Source: Acidithiobacillus sp. (GTDB lineage Bacteria > Pseudomonadota > Gammaproteobacteria > Acidithiobacillales > Acidithiobacillaceae). Taken from it: a stretch of DNA of 5,890 nt. The stretch is from assembly GCA_028065135.1 (NCBI GenBank), contig JAPTWR010000174.1, positions 1 to 5,890 of the forward strand. The letters run 5' to 3'. How positions within the stretch are numbered: the stretch's first letter is position 1; each line of letters begins with the position of its first letter. The position numbers and the translations under genes were made by a program. This document shows, piece by piece, positions 5,753-5,890 of the stretch. Below the pieces are notes generated by a model. That model searched no databases, was not told where the DNA came from, and saw only the letters and a program-made list of their open reading frames with translations.

Positions 5753-5890
5753 ATGAAAAACGCAACAACGGTAACTTCCAAGAAAATTACATCCTCTGTG
5801 AGGACCGCCGTATTCCCGGTTGCTGGAATGGGTACCCGCTTTCTGCCCGCTACCAAAGCAACCGCCAAAGAAATGATGCCTGTAGTGGAT
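5753..5890 (+). CDS. galU: UTP-glucose-1-phosphate uridylyltransferase, N-terminal part (runs off window)
   Basis: GalU makes UDP-glucose from UTP and glucose-1-phosphate in the cytoplasm, supplying lipopolysaccharide core, exopolysaccharide and galactose metabolism. The 46 visible codons include [17 protein letters not shown] followed by KEMMPVVD. This is the nucleotide-binding loop (G-x-G-T-R-F) with the catalytic-site lysine region that defines the GalU/RfbA nucleotidyltransferase fold, and the PATKA..KEM spelling is characteristic of GalU. ATG 5753 is the only in-frame start after the stop TGA at 5720-5722, and GAGG at 5744-5747 is the ribosome binding site with a short 5-base spacer. The N-terminus is about 10 residues longer than E. 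coli GalU (polar, Thr/Lys-rich), which is unremarkable. The rest of the gene lies beyond 5890. Confidence 0.9.
   Translation, partial: MKNATTVTSKKITSSVRTAVFPVAGMGTRFLPATKATAKEMMPVVD

Overview
The window looks like a piece of a Gram-negative proteobacterial chromosome. It encodes an OprB-type outer-membrane porin with a Sec signal peptide, an MgtC/SapB membrane protein, remains of a type V autotransporter, and the start of galU. Base composition is moderately GC-rich in the genes with AT-rich promoter gaps. My best guess is an Acidithiobacillus-like or related gammaproteobacterial lineage, but that rests on general resemblance only and nothing here proves it.

Layout. Positions 1-289 hold the 3' end of an unidentified membrane-type protein and a 71-residue single-pass membrane protein closely linked behind it. 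A 150-base gap with a possible mini-ORF follows. Then come two intact co-oriented genes, the OprB-family porin (440-1564) and an MgtC-family protein (1651-2358). Positions 2403 to about 3044 are a piece of a very large SF2 DEAD/DEAH-box helicase, of a type often seen in defence islands. It has lost both ends and is a relic. At about 3045 it is joined tail-to-tail to a minus-strand autotransporter-type gene (5044 down to about 3045). That gene has a predicted TIM-barrel, glycosidase-like passenger followed by PATR-type beta-helix repeats. It is broken three times: a 1-base frameshift in the signal region (4935-4945), an in-frame amber codon (4758-4760), and loss of the whole C-terminus including the beta-barrel. 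A long minus-strand frame runs from a TTG at 4748 through the junction into helicase antisense (to 2667). Its last ~125 residues are not a real protein domain.

Positions 5045-5752 are non-coding. They contain a likely minus-strand promoter for the autotransporter, an AT-rich tract, a 14-bp dyad, and a run of stem-loops ending just before galU. galU (UTP-glucose-1-phosphate uridylyltransferase) starts at 5753 and runs off the window.

How it fits together: the left side is an ordinary envelope and ion-homeostasis cluster (small membrane protein, porin, MgtC). The right side is the start of a nucleotide-sugar gene needed for surface polysaccharide. Between them lies a rearrangement scar of two unrelated, truncated accessory genes. 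I see no transposase, integrase, CRISPR array, tRNA or rRNA. The most notable items are the helicase/autotransporter junction, the unusual enzyme-like autotransporter passenger, and the structured leader of galU.
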